From assembly GCA_007128345.1 (NCBI GenBank), contig SKXS01000131.1:1-25318 (forward strand): a DNA stretch of 25,318 nucleotides, read 5' to 3'. The first letter of the stretch is position 1. Each line of letters starts with the position of its first letter. The position numbers and the translations under genes were made by a program. Below, one piece after another: positions 15,757 to 23,913 of this stretch. Source of the DNA: Spirochaetia bacterium. GTDB lineage: Bacteria > Spirochaetota > Spirochaetia > PWKH01. The notes under the pieces are model-generated. The model was not told the origin of the DNA. It saw only the letters and a program-made list of their open reading frames with translations, and searched no databases.

Positions 15757-16525
15757 CAATCACCTGCATCGCCTGTTTTGGATTATTGGTTATAATTCCC
15801 CAGACTCCCATGGCCTTGAAGCTGCGGATGAGCTCGGGATCATCCACGGTCCATGTGATGACCGCGCACCCCTTCAGATTGCGATACAACCAAAACCTCC
15901 AGGGGGTCAGCTGGGGATAGTGGGGTTTGATCACCGAACTGTTCGTAATTACCCGTCCCCAGCCTCTTCTGAGAATCCATGGAACCCGGGGGTCATCGGC
16001 AAAGATCACGGCGGTAGGTACCTGCTTACGGGAAATCCGCTCGAAGAAACGCACCTGGAAGGGGTTGTATGATGAGACGATGCACCTGTGCGCAATCCCG
16101 TGCTTTCTGATGAGTTCCCATACAGCCTTGGCGGGATAGGGATTCCTGATCTCCCGGGACTTGATTTCCAGATCGTAGACAAGTGTTTTGCCGAATTGGG
16201 AGAACACCTCATCCAAAAGCGGAATGCGCTCACCGGAAAAGCTGGGGTGGAAGTGCGATCCCGCATCAAGGGATCGCAATGCCTCTAAGGGCATCTCCTT
16301 CACAATACCCTTCGCTCCTGTTACCCGGCTGACATCATCATCGTGGATGACCACCAGTTCACCGGAAGCACAGGGCTGTACGTCTAGTTCTACGCCCTGG
16401 ACTCCATGGTCGATGCATGCCTGAATGGAGGAGAGCGTGTTTTCCGGGGCAATGGAACTGAATCCGCGGTGTCCGAAGACCAGGGGAGAGGAGAAGGTCC
16501 TCAGCAGCTCATGCGTCACCGGCAT
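15746..16525 (-). CDS. Glycerophosphodiester phosphodiesterase
   Basis: A 259-residue GDPD-family enzyme that splits glycerophosphodiesters into glycerol-3-phosphate and an alcohol. Catalytic motifs are in order: His19-Arg20 and PENT at 27-30 (FGHRGFSSIAPENT), Glu46 and Asp48 (GVELDVQ), His61-Asp62 (IHDDDVSRVTG), DLEIK in the middle and the closing GIITNNP. No signal peptide is present, so it is probably cytoplasmic like UgpQ rather than periplasmic GlpQ. It overlaps the end of the endonuclease IV gene by 17 bp; an in-frame GTG at 16519 with AAGGG 8 nt upstream is an alternative start. It is the last gene of a three-gene operon and its 3' end overlaps that of the convergent lipoprotein gene by 11 bp, with no terminator visible between them. 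Confidence 0.93.
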   Translation of the reverse strand: MPVTHELLRTFSSPLVFGHRGFSSIAPENTLSSIQACIDHGVQGVELDVQPCASGELVVIHDDDVSRVTGAKGIVKEMPLEALRSLDAGSHFHPSFSGERIPLLDEVFSQFGKTLVYDLEIKSREIRNPYPAKAVWELIRKHGIAHRCIVSSYNPFQVRFFERISRKQVPTAVIFADDPRVPWILRRGWGRVITNSSVIKPHYPQLTPWRFWLYRNLKGCAVITWTVDDPELIRSFKAMGVWGIITNNPKQAMQVIATD

Positions 16526-17354
16526 AGCCCTTCAGTATACGGATCTCCTCCGGCCACAGTTCTGGCCGGGGGGTCTCCAGGATCAGGGGAATGCTGTCAA
16601 ACCGGGAATCCTGCATGATATACCTGAAGGGTTCCCATCCGAGCTTGCCCTCCCCCAGGGGAGCATGGCGATCGACCCTGCTGCCCAGATCGTTGAGCGC
16701 GTCATTGAGATGAACTCCCATGAGCCGGTCAAAGCCGATGACTGAAGCGAACTGCTCCATAGTATGCTCATAGGCCTCCCAGGTGCGGATGTCATATCCC
16801 GCGGCGAACATGTGACAGGTGTCCATACAAACTCCCACCCGCTCAGGCTGGGAGATGTGGTCGATAATGCGGGCTATCTGCTCAAAGGTGTAGCCCAGGT
16901 TTGTCCCCTGGCCGGCGGTATTCTCGATAACCGCGAACACTCCTTCAGTCTCCTTGAGTCCCTCATCAATGCCTTCTGCTATCTTCACCATGTTCTCTTC
17001 AGGTGTCATGGCATTGAGGTGTGCCCCCGGGTGGAAGTTGAGCCTGTCCAGGCCGAGCTGCTGCACACGGCGCATCTCATCACAGAAGCTGTCGATACTT
17101 TTCTTACGGTTTTCTGAAACATTTCCCAGGTTGATGAGGTAGCTGTCGTGGGGCAGTACCTGTGCGGGGGTATAGCCCAAACGCTGCATGGCATCCTTGA
17201 AGGAGGCAATCTCCTCACTTGACAGGGGAGAAGACCTCCACTGCCGTTGGTTCTTAGTAAAGAGGGCAAACGCCGCAGCCCCGATTGCATGGGCGTTCAG
17301 CGGGGCATTGCTCACCCCGCCGGAAGCGCTCACATGTGCTCCTATGTATTTCAT
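16509..17354 (-). CDS. nfo: Endonuclease IV (AP endonuclease)
   Basis: A 281-residue TIM-barrel DNA-repair enzyme that cuts the backbone 5' of abasic sites and trims damaged 3' ends. All nine metal ligands known from E. coli Nfo are found with a constant shift: His69, His108, Glu144, Asp178, His181, His215, Asp228, His230 and Glu260, in motifs such as NFHPGAH, VIENTAGQG, CMDTCHMFAAGYD and VHLNDA. The N-terminal MKYIGAHVSASGG is typical, which fixes the start. Its ATG overlaps the stop of the inositol-monophosphatase-family gene (ATGA). It is the middle gene of a three-gene operon, with no obvious metabolic link to its neighbours. Confidence 0.97.
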   Translation of the reverse strand: MKYIGAHVSASGGVSNAPLNAHAIGAAAFALFTKNQRQWRSSPLSSEEIASFKDAMQRLGYTPAQVLPHDSYLINLGNVSENRKKSIDSFCDEMRRVQQLGLDRLNFHPGAHLNAMTPEENMVKIAEGIDEGLKETEGVFAVIENTAGQGTNLGYTFEQIARIIDHISQPERVGVCMDTCHMFAAGYDIRTWEAYEHTMEQFASVIGFDRLMGVHLNDALNDLGSRVDRHAPLGEGKLGWEPFRYIMQDSRFDSIPLILETPRPELWPEEIRILKGYAGDA

Positions 17355-18178
17355 GGGTGCGATCCTCCTTGTGCGAGCCTGGGTACGCAGGCGTAGTGTT
17401 TCCCGATAATCTCCTGCATTTCGCCATGCACTCCGGGAATCGCGGAGATGAGTGAGGTGCTGGAGAACAGTTCGTAGGGATTGTTGAAAAAGTCAGTGGT
17501 GACCCCGCCGCATTCACGGGAGAACAGGAGCGCAGCGGCGACATCATAGGGCTGAAGGTCCGGTTCCCAGAAACCCTGGAGAAATCCCGCTGCAGTGTAG
17601 CAGATGTCCAGCGCCGCAGAACCTACTCTGCGCAATCCCCGGGACGCATAGAGCATCTCCCGTGCACAGGCGAAAAAAGCATCCGCGGTATCAGGTGAGC
17701 GGTAGGGAAATGCCGTGGCCACCAGCGAATCCTTCAGCTTGCTGCTGCCGGGTGGAGCTATGGGGCGGTACTGATACCAGGCACCCCGGTCCCGCAGGGC
17801 GGTGAAGTGCTCACCGGAGAACGGCCGGTAGACAGCTGAAAGTACCGTGATATCTGATTCAATAAGGGCTGCAGATATTGACCACTCACTGAATCCGCTG
17901 ATGTAGTTTGTTGTTCCGTCTATCGGATCAACCACCCAGGTATATGCGTGACTGCGCTGCTGAACCGTCTCTTCCCCGAAGAATACGCTGCCCGGCAGGA
18001 GGCTGACCAGTCGGTCATGCAGAAGCCCCTCGCTTTCAATATCAATATGCGATACGAACTCTCCGGCAGCCTTCTCGTTCCCTGATCCATGCGCGAACTT
18101 CCTGAAGTGCTCAAGCTGGTAGGCGCCAGTCTCCTTCAGGCATGTTAGGAGTTTTTCCAGCAGGGTCTCTCTGTCCAT
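17351..18178 (-). CDS. Inositol monophosphatase family phosphatase
   Basis: A 275-residue Mg2+-dependent, Li+-sensitive-type sugar phosphatase of the IMPase/SuhB family. The three metal-site motifs are Glu69-Glu70 (FFGEET), Asp84-x2-Asp87-Gly-Thr-Thr (WVVDPIDGTTNY) and Asp212 in WEPDLQPYDVAA. Length agrees with the family. The substrate could be inositol-1-phosphate, NADP or PAP; sequence alone does not decide. The start at 18178 has AAGGA 7 nt upstream and a strong promoter further up. It is the first gene of an operon with endonuclease IV and the phosphodiesterase, linked by 4-nt and 17-nt overlaps. Confidence 0.94.
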   Translation of the reverse strand: MDRETLLEKLLTCLKETGAYQLEHFRKFAHGSGNEKAAGEFVSHIDIESEGLLHDRLVSLLPGSVFFGEETVQQRSHAYTWVVDPIDGTTNYISGFSEWSISAALIESDITVLSAVYRPFSGEHFTALRDRGAWYQYRPIAPPGSSKLKDSLVATAFPYRSPDTADAFFACAREMLYASRGLRRVGSAALDICYTAAGFLQGFWEPDLQPYDVAAALLFSRECGGVTTDFFNNPYELFSSTSLISAIPGVHGEMQEIIGKHYACVPRLAQGGSHP

Positions 18179-18208
18179 CCGGCAATCCTTTCTGTCTGCA
18201 GTTGGGCC

Positions 18209-18237
18209 ATTGTACTTGATCAGCCGACCCGGGTCAA
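18209..18237 (-). promoter_or_regulatory. Promoter of the IMPase-nfo-GDPD operon
   Basis: On the minus strand, TTGACC (18237-18232) and TACAAT (18214-18209) are 17 bp apart, close to consensus. The predicted start near 18202 is about 24 nt upstream of the first ATG. It is divergent from the PP2C promoter, the two -35 boxes being 19 bp apart. Confidence 0.75.
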
Positions 18238-18256
18238 TTCAGCCTGCCCGCGGGTG

Positions 18257-18285
18257 TTGAGCATCACTGAGGTGAGGTGTATACT
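18257..18285 (+). promoter_or_regulatory. Promoter of the PP2C phosphatase gene
   Basis: TTGAGC (18257-18262) and TATACT (18280-18285) are 17 bp apart, with a predicted start near 18292 and a short leader of about 28 nt. A dyad (18284-18299) overlaps the end of the -10. Confidence 0.7.
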
Positions 18286-18299
18286 TGTACCTATACAAG
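18284..18299 (+). promoter_or_regulatory. Inverted repeat at the PP2C transcription start
   Basis: CTTGTA-CCTA-TACAAG is a perfect 6-bp dyad that begins inside the -10 box and covers the predicted transcription start, the usual place for a repressor operator. Confidence 0.4.
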
Positions 18300-18319
18300 G
18301 ATCCAAGAAGGGGTGCGTC

Positions 18320-19072
18320 ATGAAATGGGAATCTGTTTCTGATATCGGTAAAGTTCGAGACCTCAATGAGGACTACGCTGTCGGCAAACAGATTGCCGAT
18401 CCTCCTTGTATACTGGGCATCGTATGTGACGGATTAGGGGGATGCCTTGCCGGTGAAGTTGCCAGCAAGGAAGCAGCTGAGGCAATGAAGGATTACTTCC
18501 TGGCAGGATTCAAGAAGCTCGAAGACCCGCTGTCGGGCGATTCAGTCAGGAACCTCATGCTGGAGGCAGTGCAGGCCGCCAACGAAAAGGTATGGGAGCT
18601 CTCGTCAGAGGTGGATGAGTACACAGGCATGGGCACCACACTTACGTCAGTTTGGGCTGATGAACAGCAGGCAGTCTGGGTATCCGTAGGGGACAGCAGA
18701 GGCTACGTATTCCGGGAAGGAACGCTGGAGCAGGTCACTGAAGATCAGTCCTATGTATGGGATCTCTACCGGGAGGGCATGATCACCAAGGAGCAGATGG
18801 TCGAGCATCCGATGAATCATCTCCTGAACGTTGCAGTAGGATCCAAAGAGAAGCTTTATGAGCAGGATATATGTATCCGATCTACGGAACTCTCCAGCGG
18901 AGACATCATCATGCTCTGCAGCGATGGACTCACTGACGTGATTTACGACAGTGAGCTGGAAGAGATACTCACCGCCCATGACGACCTGGAGCGCTGCTGC
19001 AGGGAGATGGTTGACCAGGCGAACTCACGCAGCGGCAAGGACAATATTACCATCCTGCTTATACGCGCCTAG
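18320..19072 (+). CDS. PP2C-family serine/threonine protein phosphatase
   Basis: A 250-residue soluble metal-dependent phosphatase of the bacterial PrpC/Stp type. Motifs in order: VRDLNEDY (metal-site Glu17/Asp18), VCDGLGG (Asp37), GMGTT, VSVGDSRGY, CSDGLTD (Asp202) and GKDNIT (Asp241). Where most relatives have DGxGGH, this one has Cys42 in place of His. The start at 18320 (MKWESVSDIG) has AAGGGG 6 nt upstream and matches the family start; a longer frame from 18254 overlaps the promoter and is rejected. No kinase gene is adjacent in the window, although these enzymes often pair with a Hanks-type kinase. It has its own promoter, divergent from the IMPase operon, and no clear terminator before mnmE. 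Confidence 0.95.
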   Translation: MKWESVSDIGKVRDLNEDYAVGKQIADPPCILGIVCDGLGGCLAGEVASKEAAEAMKDYFLAGFKKLEDPLSGDSVRNLMLEAVQAANEKVWELSSEVDEYTGMGTTLTSVWADEQQAVWVSVGDSRGYVFREGTLEQVTEDQSYVWDLYREGMITKEQMVEHPMNHLLNVAVGSKEKLYEQDICIRSTELSSGDIIMLCSDGLTDVIYDSELEEILTAHDDLERCCREMVDQANSRSGKDNITILLIRA

Positions 19073-19098
19073 GCTTGCGGGACAGCACCTATAGAGAG

Positions 19099-19127
19099 TT
19101 GATACAATCAGGGTGCTGGATTATACT
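19099..19127 (+). promoter_or_regulatory. Promoter placing the mnmE start at or next to its ATG
   Basis: TTGATA (19099-19104) and TATACT (19122-19127) are 17 bp apart, a near-consensus promoter. Initiation 7-9 bases after the -10 falls at 19134-19136, on or next to the mnmE ATG at 19136, which has no ribosome-binding site. Confidence 0.65.
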
Positions 19128-19135
19128 CACCTGCG

Positions 19136-20509
19136 ATGAAAGCACGGTACTTCGATACTGACGACAAGATAGCCGCCCTGGCAACTCCCTTCAGCGAAAG
19201 CGCTCTGGCGGTGGTACGTACATCCGGGAACGGGGCCGTTGAAGCTGCAGCCGCCTGTTTTGAGCCTGCTGAAGCTCTGTGCAGCTCCCCCCACGGGAAA
19301 CTCATCCACGGGACGTTTGTACATCCCGTTACCCGTGCTGTTCTCGATGATGTGGTCGTCGGCGTCTACCGTCCTCCGGGGGGGTTCACCGGCGAGGAGA
19401 GCGTGGAGGTGTTCTGTCACGGGAGCCTTCCGGGGATCGGCTCAATCCTGGAAGCCCTTCGTGCTGCAGGATTCAGGGAGGCCCTTCCCGGGGAATTCAC
19501 CTTCCGGGCCTTTTTAAACGGGAAGATCGATCTCACCCAGGCTGAGGCGGTGCAGGAGCTCGTAGGAGCAAAATCGGAGCTTGCGCACCACTACGCGCTG
19601 AACAGGCTGTCGGGAGCACTCCAGGAGCGCATACACGCGCTGAAGCATCAGGTGCTGGATATCCTCGCCGTTCTGGAAGTGCAGCTGGACTACACCGATG
19701 ATGAAATCGAAGAGGAGACTGACCTTCCGGTATCCCTCATGGGGCAGACGGCGGAGGAGCTCAGGAACCTCGCATCCACCTACCAGGCAGGTAAAATCTA
19801 TCGAGACGGGGCCCGCGTCGTGATAGCCGGCAAGACGAATTCAGGCAAGTCCTCCCTCTTCAATCTCTTCCTCAAGGAGGACCGGTCAATCGTTTCCGAT
19901 ATCCACGGAACAACCCGCGACTACATCGAATCATGGATTTCCGTGGAAGGAATACCCGTAAAGCTCTATGACACCGCTGGATTCCGTACGGTCACCAACG
20001 ACCGCATTGAAGAGGAGGGCATGAAAAGAAGCCGTGAGGTGCAGGAGCATGCTCACTTGGTGCTCTATCTCTTTGACGCAGAAGAAAAGCTGTGCGGGGA
20101 CGAGCTTGAGACCTACAGACGCTGTCTCAATGATGACCGCTATGTGCTCGTCTGGAGCAAGGTTGATTCGCCAAAAGCGCTCAAGGCGCCGGGACATACC
20201 ATGCCGGTGAGTGCCAGGACCGCATCAGGATTCCGGGAGCTGGAGGCGGAGATGGTCAGGAGGCTGGTGGGATACCGGAGGGGAGACAGCCAGGAGGTCC
20301 TGGTGGACGCGCTCAGGCAGAAGGAGCTGCTGGACCGTGCCGCGGAAGCAATGGATGAGGCCGTCAGTGCGGCTGAGGGAGGCATGAGCGTTGATGTCAT
20401 AGCCCCGGACGTGCAGGATGCACTGAATGCATTGGGCGAACTCACTGGGGAGGTCACCACGGAGGATATCCTGGAGCGTATCTTCTCCGAGTTCTGTGTG
20501 GGCAAGTAG
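19136..20509 (+). CDS. mnmE: tRNA uridine-5-carboxymethylaminomethyl modification GTPase
   Basis: A 457-residue GTPase that works with MnmG to modify the wobble uridine (U34) of certain tRNAs. The N-terminal tetrahydrofolate-binding domain covers about residues 1-120 (PFSESALAVVRTSG, ALPGEFTFRAFLNGK). The G domain carries G1 GKTNSGKSS (232-240), G2 GTTRD (258-262) and G3 DTAG (279-282). G4 is SKVD (341-344) rather than the usual NKxD. The chain ends in FCVGK, the catalytic C-terminal C[IV]GK motif with Cys455. The ATG at 19136 lacks any Shine-Dalgarno sequence, and the promoter -10 ends only 8 bases before it, so the transcript appears leaderless. mnmG follows after 13 nt. Confidence 0.97.
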   Translation: MKARYFDTDDKIAALATPFSESALAVVRTSGNGAVEAAAACFEPAEALCSSPHGKLIHGTFVHPVTRAVLDDVVVGVYRPPGGFTGEESVEVFCHGSLPGIGSILEALRAAGFREALPGEFTFRAFLNGKIDLTQAEAVQELVGAKSELAHHYALNRLSGALQERIHALKHQVLDILAVLEVQLDYTDDEIEEETDLPVSLMGQTAEELRNLASTYQAGKIYRDGARVVIAGKTNSGKSSLFNLFLKEDRSIVSDIHGTTRDYIESWISVEGIPVKLYDTAGFRTVTNDRIEEEGMKRSREVQEHAHLVLYLFDAEEKLCGDELETYRRCLNDDRYVLVWSKVDSPKALKAPGHTMPVSARTASGFRELEAEMVRRLVGYRRGDSQEVLVDALRQKELLDRAAEAMDEAVSAAEGGMSVDVIAPDVQDALNALGELTGEVTTEDILERIFSEFCVGK

Positions 20510-20522
20510 CAGGGAGCGGGGT

Positions 20523-22325
20523 ATGGATGCTGATGTCATTGTCATAGGAGGAGGCCACGCGGGCATAGAGGCTGCCGTGGCGCTTTCGTCTCTGGATTAT
20601 TCAACTCTCCTGATAACCCAGAACCTTGATGCCGTCGGCAGGCTTTCATGCAACCCCGCTGTAGGGGGACTATCCAAGGGGAACATCGTCCGGGAGATCG
20701 ACGCCCTGGGCGGCGTCATGGCGCGGTTCATTGACCAGACCATGATCCAGTACCGCGTGCTCAACCGCAGGAGAGGTCCCGCAGTACAGGCTCCCCGGGC
20801 CCAGGCTGATAAATTCAGCTACCACCGGCTTGCCAAGGAGACACTCGAAGGCGCGAAGCATCTCCACCTCTTCCAGGATACGGTGACCGCCCTGCAGACC
20901 GACTCATCTGGACGGCGGGTGACGGGGGTAGTCACTGAACGGGGCCGCAGGTTCTCATCCCGTGCCGTGGTGCTCACTACAGGAACCTTCATGGAGGGGA
21001 AGATCTTCATCGGGAGCTATGCATCCCCCAGCGGAAGGCTTGGTGAGCCGGCAGCATCAGGGCTGGGCATCCACTTGAGGGAACTGGGCTTCACCGTAGG
21101 CCGGATGAAGACCGGGACTCCGGCACGGGTGCTCAGAAGCTCCCTGCACCTGGACCGCATGGAAGAGCAGCCCGGAGATGCGCAGATGCACCCCTTCTCA
21201 TTCTCCTATGACACGGTTGACCGTCCTTCAGTCTCCTGCTGGATCACCTACACCAACAGCAGCACCCACCGGATCATCAGCGAGCACCTGGGTACCTCCC
21301 CCCTGTACGGAGGGAAAATTACCGGGATAGGTCCGCGGTACTGCCCGTCCATTGAGGATAAGGTGGTGCGCTTCCCCCAGCGTGATCGTCACCAGGTATT
21401 CGTTGAACCGGAAGGTCTGGGAACACAGGAGATGTACCTCAACGGTATCTCATCATCCCTCAGCGAGGAGGCCCAGGAAGCCTTTATCAGGACGATTCCC
21501 GGACTCGAGGATGCCCGCATCATGCGTCCCGGCTATGCGGTGGAGTACGACTACCTCGATCCTACGCAGCTCTATCCCACCCTGGAGACCAAACGGCTTG
21601 AAAACCTCTACTGCGCCGGCCAGACCAATGGAACATCAGGCTATGAAGAGGCGGCATGCCAGGGCCTCATGGCGGGAGTCAATGCCGCACTGAAGCTCTC
21701 CTCCCGTCCGCCGCTGGTGCTTTCCCGCAGCGAAGCCTACATAGGAGTGCTCATCGACGACCTGGTGACCAAGGGAACCCAGGAGCCCTACCGCATGTTC
21801 ACCTCACGGGCTGAGTACCGGCTCAACCTGCGCCATGACTCGGCTGACCAGCGCCTGCTGGAGAAGGGGTATCAGGCTGGACTTCAGGATGACAGAGCGC
21901 TTGAGAAGCTCAGGGAAAAGGTGGCGAATATTGGCGAGATCAAGGACCTGCTTGCACGCAGCAGGAAGGATGGAAAGAGCTGGTATCAGCATCTCAAGAA
22001 TCCCGAGGTTTCGCTGGAGGATAATATCAGCGAGGTGCCAGGGCTTGAGCGGTTTGACCCGTCCCACATCCGTCAGGCGGAACTGGATGTGAAGTACGAG
22101 GGATACATCAAGCGTCAGGAGCTTCAGGTACGGAAGTTCGATCGTGTGGAGCGCATACGCATCCCCGAAGGGTTTGACTATGACCTGATTGAAGGGCTTT
22201 CCAGCGAGTCCAGAGAGAAGCTCATGCGCATCAGACCGTTTTCCGTTGGCCAGGCATCGCGCATCTCCGGGGTACGGAATGCCGACATCGCACTGCTGAT
22301 GGTAGTCCTTGGGAAAAGAAGGTGA
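20523..22325 (+). CDS. mnmG: tRNA uridine-5-carboxymethylaminomethyl modification enzyme MnmG
   Basis: The 600-residue FAD-dependent partner of MnmE, slightly shorter than the E. coli protein (629). The N-terminal FAD-binding motif VIVIGGGHAGIEAA lies at residues 5-18, followed by CNPAVGGLSKG, a TTGTFMEGKIFIG stretch, KTGTPAR, the family signature GPRYCPSIEDKV, and GQTNGTSGYEEAACQG. The C-terminal helical domain ends in SGVRNADIALLMVVLGK. The start at 20523 (MDADVIVIGG) has GGGAG 6 nt upstream; a longer frame from 20427 lies inside mnmE and is rejected. It overlaps rsmG by 4 nt (GTGA). This mnmE-mnmG-rsmG order is common in bacteria. Confidence 0.98.
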   Translation: MDADVIVIGGGHAGIEAAVALSSLDYSTLLITQNLDAVGRLSCNPAVGGLSKGNIVREIDALGGVMARFIDQTMIQYRVLNRRRGPAVQAPRAQADKFSYHRLAKETLEGAKHLHLFQDTVTALQTDSSGRRVTGVVTERGRRFSSRAVVLTTGTFMEGKIFIGSYASPSGRLGEPAASGLGIHLRELGFTVGRMKTGTPARVLRSSLHLDRMEEQPGDAQMHPFSFSYDTVDRPSVSCWITYTNSSTHRIISEHLGTSPLYGGKITGIGPRYCPSIEDKVVRFPQRDRHQVFVEPEGLGTQEMYLNGISSSLSEEAQEAFIRTIPGLEDARIMRPGYAVEYDYLDPTQLYPTLETKRLENLYCAGQTNGTSGYEEAACQGLMAGVNAALKLSSRPPLVLSRSEAYIGVLIDDLVTKGTQEPYRMFTSRAEYRLNLRHDSADQRLLEKGYQAGLQDDRALEKLREKVANIGEIKDLLARSRKDGKSWYQHLKNPEVSLEDNISEVPGLERFDPSHIRQAELDVKYEGYIKRQELQVRKFDRVERIRIPEGFDYDLIEGLSSESREKLMRIRPFSVGQASRISGVRNADIALLMVVLGKRR

Positions 22326-23014
22326 GTGCCGTGAGGTCCTTGATCCGGGAGGGACTGGATGCCCTCGGTCTGCGGTGGGGAGATCTGCAGGTATCTCAGC
22401 TGGAGGCGTACTACCGGGAACTGGAGCTCTGGAATCCCCGCTACCGCCTTGTAGGCGCGGCTGGAGAGGAGATCATCAGGAAGCACATCTTTGACGCCCT
22501 GTGCCCCCTGCCTCTGCTGCTGGAACGCAGGCCTCCGCTGTTCGGATCCGGCAGGGCGGCAGACCTGGGATCAGGCAACGGCATACCGGGCATACCCGCG
22601 GCAGTCATGATAGATGAACTGCATATTGCACTTATTGAGCGTTCAGCCAAGCGCTGCGGGTTTTTACGCAACTGTGCTGCTGTTACGGGTCTGCAGCAGC
22701 GTATTGAAGTGGTCGAGTCAGACATGGCTGCAGTCAGCAGGCAGTTTCCCTGCATCATGCTCAGAGCGGTGAAGCAGCTGCCTGATCTCCTGCACATCCT
22801 GCTGCCCCGGCTCGAACCGGGGGGTACGGTGATCGCTTACCGGGGTACTGAGGATATGACATCCAGGGAAACCCATATGATATCAGGATACTTCTCTGCG
22901 CATGGACTCCAGGAGCCCCGTACTGAGGTGATACGGGCAGTAAACCCCCTGCTCCCCGGACACCAGCGGCATGTGCTGATCCTCACCGTTGCCAGACAGC
23001 ATGATTCCGGGTAA
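22322..23014 (+). CDS. rsmG: 16S rRNA (guanine527-N7)-methyltransferase
   Basis: A 230-residue SAM-dependent methyltransferase that makes m7G527 in 16S rRNA. The SAM-binding motif is DLGSGNGIPGIP at residues 81-92, followed by LIERSAKRCGFL (Glu106) and the family's LRAVKQL segment. The N-terminal helix contains YYRELELWNPRYRLVG, typical of RsmG. The GTG at 22322 overlaps the mnmG stop; a second in-frame GTG at 22331 has AAGG 9 nt upstream and may be the real start (227 residues). Loss of RsmG gives low-level streptomycin resistance in several bacteria. uppP follows directly. Confidence 0.96.
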   Translation: MSAVRSLIREGLDALGLRWGDLQVSQLEAYYRELELWNPRYRLVGAAGEEIIRKHIFDALCPLPLLLERRPPLFGSGRAADLGSGNGIPGIPAAVMIDELHIALIERSAKRCGFLRNCAAVTGLQQRIEVVESDMAAVSRQFPCIMLRAVKQLPDLLHILLPRLEPGGTVIAYRGTEDMTSRETHMISGYFSAHGLQEPRTEVIRAVNPLLPGHQRHVLILTVARQHDSG

Positions 23015-23015
23015 T

Positions 23016-23831
23016 ATGCAGACCATGAGTGTGGTGCAGTCAGTCATCCTCGGAGCCCTTCAGGGTATTACCGAATTCCTGCCTGTCTCAAGTTCCGGAC
23101 ACCTGGTGATCTTCCGCGACTTCCTGGGCATCCGCGGCATACCCCTCTTCTACGATGTGGTGCTTCATGTAGCTACCCTCCTGGTGATCATCTACGTGTT
23201 CCGGTCCCGCATTGCCCAGCTGCTCACCTCACTTTGGCTGCTGCTTGCTTTGAAGATACCTCAGCAACACTCCCGTGAGCACCGGGAAAATATCAGGGTG
23301 GTTGTCATGATCATCATCGCTACGGCAGTTACCGCAGCCGTCGGCCTGGCGGCTTCTTCAGCGGTCGGCAATATGCCCGTCCGTGCTGTATACGTCATGT
23401 TTCTCGTGACCTCCGCCATACTCATTGCCGGCAGGTGGGGCAGGGGAAGCAGGCTCCTCAAGGAGGTTACCCCCGGTATAAGCGTCATAGTCGGAGCATC
23501 CCAGGGGCTGGGCACCCTGCCGGGGATATCACGTTCGGGGATCACCATATCAGCATCGCTTCTGTGCGGAATGGACAGAAAGGCCGCAGGGGAGCTCTCC
23601 TTCCTCATATCCCTTCCTGCGGTATTAGGAGCCCTCATCCTGGAGGTGCTCACATCTCCCGGCCTGGGGGAGACAGTATCAGCCCAGGCGCTGGCCGCGG
23701 GGTTTGCCGCTGCAGCGGTGACGGGGTTTCTCTCGCTGAAACTGCTGCTCTATCTTGTGCGCGAAGGGAGGCTCTACCTCTTCAGCTGCTACCTTGTTCC
23801 CCTGGGCCTCTACGGACTCTTTTTTCGATGA
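23016..23831 (+). CDS. uppP: Undecaprenyl-diphosphatase
   Basis: An integral membrane phosphatase (271 residues from the ATG at 23016) that recycles undecaprenyl diphosphate, the carrier lipid for peptidoglycan, and can confer bacitracin resistance. The BacA/UppP signatures are the N-terminal ALQGITEFLPVSSSGHL (Glu20, Ser25-His29) and the central PGISRSGITISASLL. About seven to eight hydrophobic segments are visible. Start choice is uncertain: ATG at 23016, one base after the rsmG stop, or 23025 (MSVVQSVIL); none has a strong ribosome-binding site, so coupling to rsmG is likely. The frame upstream, open to a TTG at 22989, is inside rsmG. Confidence 0.96.
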   Translation: MQTMSVVQSVILGALQGITEFLPVSSSGHLVIFRDFLGIRGIPLFYDVVLHVATLLVIIYVFRSRIAQLLTSLWLLLALKIPQQHSREHRENIRVVVMIIIATAVTAAVGLAASSAVGNMPVRAVYVMFLVTSAILIAGRWGRGSRLLKEVTPGISVIVGASQGLGTLPGISRSGITISASLLCGMDRKAAGELSFLISLPAVLGALILEVLTSPGLGETVSAQALAAGFAAAAVTGFLSLKLLLYLVREGRLYLFSCYLVPLGLYGLFFR

Positions 23832-23854
23832 GGTGATACTTTCCCGGTGCCCAG

Positions 23855-23883
23855 TTGTCTTTCCTGTAGATTTTGTGCAGAAT
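23855..23883 (+). promoter_or_regulatory. Possible promoter of ftsK
   Basis: TTGTCT (23855-23860) and CAGAAT (23878-23883) are 17 bp apart. The -10 matches consensus at only four positions, so this is tentative; ftsK may instead be read through from mnmE. Confidence 0.3.
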
Positions 23884-23907
23884 GGAGGAGATACCTCCAC
23901 ATAGGAG
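23883..23907 (+). promoter_or_regulatory. Alternative hairpins at the ftsK ribosome-binding site
   Basis: TGGAGG-AGATA-CCTCCA (23883-23899) is a 6-bp hairpin immediately upstream of the ftsK AGGAG (23903-23907). Its right arm can instead pair CTCC (23895-23898) with GGAG (23904-23907), covering the ribosome-binding site. The two structures exclude each other. Confidence 0.35.
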
Positions 23908-23913
23908 CATGAC

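Noticed and set aside
14728..15759. A 343-codon minus-strand open frame over the second lipoprotein gene
   Set aside because: The plus-strand gene has a lipobox, a perfect ribosome-binding site and operon context. The antisense frame is cysteine- and proline-rich without motifs.
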